Shown here in pieces: positions 5,727 through 6,749 of a stretch of DNA of 6,749 bases. Position 1 is the stretch's first letter. Every line of letters starts with the position of its first letter. The notes beneath the pieces are model-generated. The model was not told the origin of the DNA, searched no databases, and was given only the letters and a program-made list of their open reading frames with translations. The translations under genes were made by a program, and so were the position numbers. Origin of the DNA: CAYJHC01 sp964370075 (GTDB lineage Bacteria; Bacillota; Clostridia; Peptostreptococcales; Anaerovoracaceae); contig CAYJHC010000086.1 of assembly GCA_964370075.1 (NCBI GenBank), forward strand, positions 1-6,749. Direction: 5' to 3'.

Positions 5727-6749
5727 TTACTCGCCGTCTTTATTTATATCCATCTTGTACGATCTCATAACTACCAAATTCATGCTATGTAACCCTCTCA
5801 TTAAAGAGCGAGGATCATCACACAATAATTTTATCTTTTCTTCTCCCTCTGTTCCTTCCGCCACACTAATTCCATCCATAAGTCTCTTCTCTAAAGCTCT
5901 TTCTTTTATTTCTTTTTCTAGTTCTTCTTCTTCTTCTTCTTTCGTTTCATTTTCATCAAGATGCCTAAAAAACTTTTTTTCAAATTCTTCGACGGGGATA
6001 TGTTTGCTAATTGCTCTCTCATTAAATATTGTTATATTCCTCTCATTAAAGTCGTCACTATCTTTATAAACTTTAGATCCTTTTAATAAACCTGAAATTT
6101 CGCCTTCATCTTTTGATATTATTTTGTATTCTTCGTCTTCTATAAATTCCAATTCCTCATGATTTATTAATTTTTGAGCCAATTTTTTTATATGTTCAGG
6201 AAATGCTTCTTTATATTTACCTGAAGCTATTTCCCTTACTGAACTCCAAAACAAAGTATCTGTAAATTCAATATATTTATCATCTTTGTTTTTTATCCAT
6301 TCTCCAATAAGAGCTTCTCTTTCTGGAAAGTCTATTTTATATTTTATAAGCCATCTAATAATTCTTTCCGCCATCCATTCTAAGCACACAGTATGCTTAT
6401 TAAATACAACTTGCGAAAACGAAAAAAATTTATTTATTAAATATTGGTCTGCAGCAGCTATCCCCTTTGGTGTAATGCATAAAATCTCATAACCATTATA
6501 ACCAACTTTTTTCATGCACCTTATTAGCTGTTCTACTTCAAAGCTTCCAAAACTTGTTCCAGAAAACAGACCGTCTCTTAACATATAATCTATCCCATCC
6601 GCATCTAGCTCTGAATGCAAAATCTGTACTAATAAGCTGTTTTTCCCTCTTTCTATATTCCCCGTAATCATGTCGCAAATTGTTTCTATGGCATCATGCC
6701 CGCATTCCTTTTCTATAATACTTTTAATTTCTTCATTATTTTTAATTAT
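5727..6749 (-). CDS. HD-domain phosphohydrolase (YwfO/COG1078-like), 5' end outside window
   Basis: The visible 340 residues are the C-terminal part of an HD-superfamily phosphohydrolase. The frame stays open to the window edge, adding 26 codons before the ATG at 6671 (GHDAIETICDMITGN runs straight through it), so that ATG is internal. The key match is SELDADGIDYMLRD (46-59), the last conserved block of dGTPase/SAMHD1-type HD domains, carrying the final metal-binding Asp (Asp51). Then come FSGTSFGSFEVEQLI and a helical region including DQYLINKFFSFSQVVFNKHT, both typical of COG1078. Gly52 replaces the Arg/Lys usual after that Asp. The H...HD motif lies outside the window. The C-terminal part is acidic, with a six-Glu run (271-276) and a likely coiled coil. 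Family members hydrolyse nucleotides or remain uncharacterised; the substrate here is unknown. Confidence 0.85.
   Translation of the reverse strand: MIKNNEEIKSIIEKECGHDAIETICDMITGNIERGKNSLLVQILHSELDADGIDYMLRDGLFSGTSFGSFEVEQLIRCMKKVGYNGYEILCITPKGIAAADQYLINKFFSFSQVVFNKHTVCLEWMAERIIRWLIKYKIDFPEREALIGEWIKNKDDKYIEFTDTLFWSSVREIASGKYKEAFPEHIKKLAQKLINHEELEFIEDEEYKIISKDEGEISGLLKGSKVYKDSDDFNERNITIFNERAISKHIPVEEFEKKFFRHLDENETKEEEEEELEKEIKERALEKRLMDGISVAEGTEGEEKIKLLCDDPRSLMRGLHSMNLVVMRSYKMDINKDGE
5922..5939 (-). repeat. GAA trinucleotide repeat (six units)
   Basis: Six consecutive GAA codons on the minus strand encode a poly-Glu run near the C-terminus of the HD phosphohydrolase. Tandem triplets can change length by slippage without breaking the frame. 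It lies within a predicted charged coiled-coil segment. Confidence 0.7.

Noticed and set aside
5755..6492. Open frames on the plus strand opposite the HD phosphohydrolase (5755-6069, 6286-6492)
   Set aside because: Their serine runs are the antisense of the GAA-rich region, and the minus strand carries clear COG1078 motifs.

Overview
The window is AT-rich, and every gene is read from the minus strand with strong AGGAGG-type ribosome binding sites. That, plus a dockerin-bearing autolysin and a COG1078-type HD phosphohydrolase, points to a low-GC Gram-positive bacterium, most likely one of the Clostridia. The species cannot be named from this sequence.

Transcription runs right to left. At the right edge (5727-6749) is the 3' part of an HD-domain phosphohydrolase gene of the YwfO/COG1078 type; its 5' end lies outside the window. 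Just downstream (5500-5712) is a decayed 3' fragment of an IS3-like transposase with an in-frame stop. Next is a compact three-gene cassette (3695 to about 5403): two DUF488 proteins of different subtypes whose stop and start codons overlap, then a dual-OB (DuOB) domain protein 12 bp further on. A minus-strand intrinsic terminator follows at 3484-3519. The cassette, next to an insertion-sequence relic and visibly richer in A+T than the cell-surface genes, looks like accessory DNA.

The left half is a cell-surface pair. The gene at 1419-3431 encodes a secreted N-acetylglucosaminidase-type autolysin with SH3b, glucosaminidase, cadherin-like and dockerin modules. The gene at 62-1336 encodes a type I membrane protein with a signal peptide, an unassigned beta-rich N-terminal domain, a Ser/Gly and acidic linker, a cadherin-like domain and one C-terminal membrane helix. 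No terminator separates them, and a hairpin at 5-37 closes the unit. The simplest inference is a secreted cell-wall hydrolase made together with a membrane-held surface protein that may bind or position it.

The best candidate for an undescribed system is the DUF488-DUF488-DuOB triad. Both DUF488 proteins keep the C-x2-C-x-E-x5-CHR signature, and the DuOB protein suggests nucleic-acid binding. Its function cannot be fixed from sequence alone.
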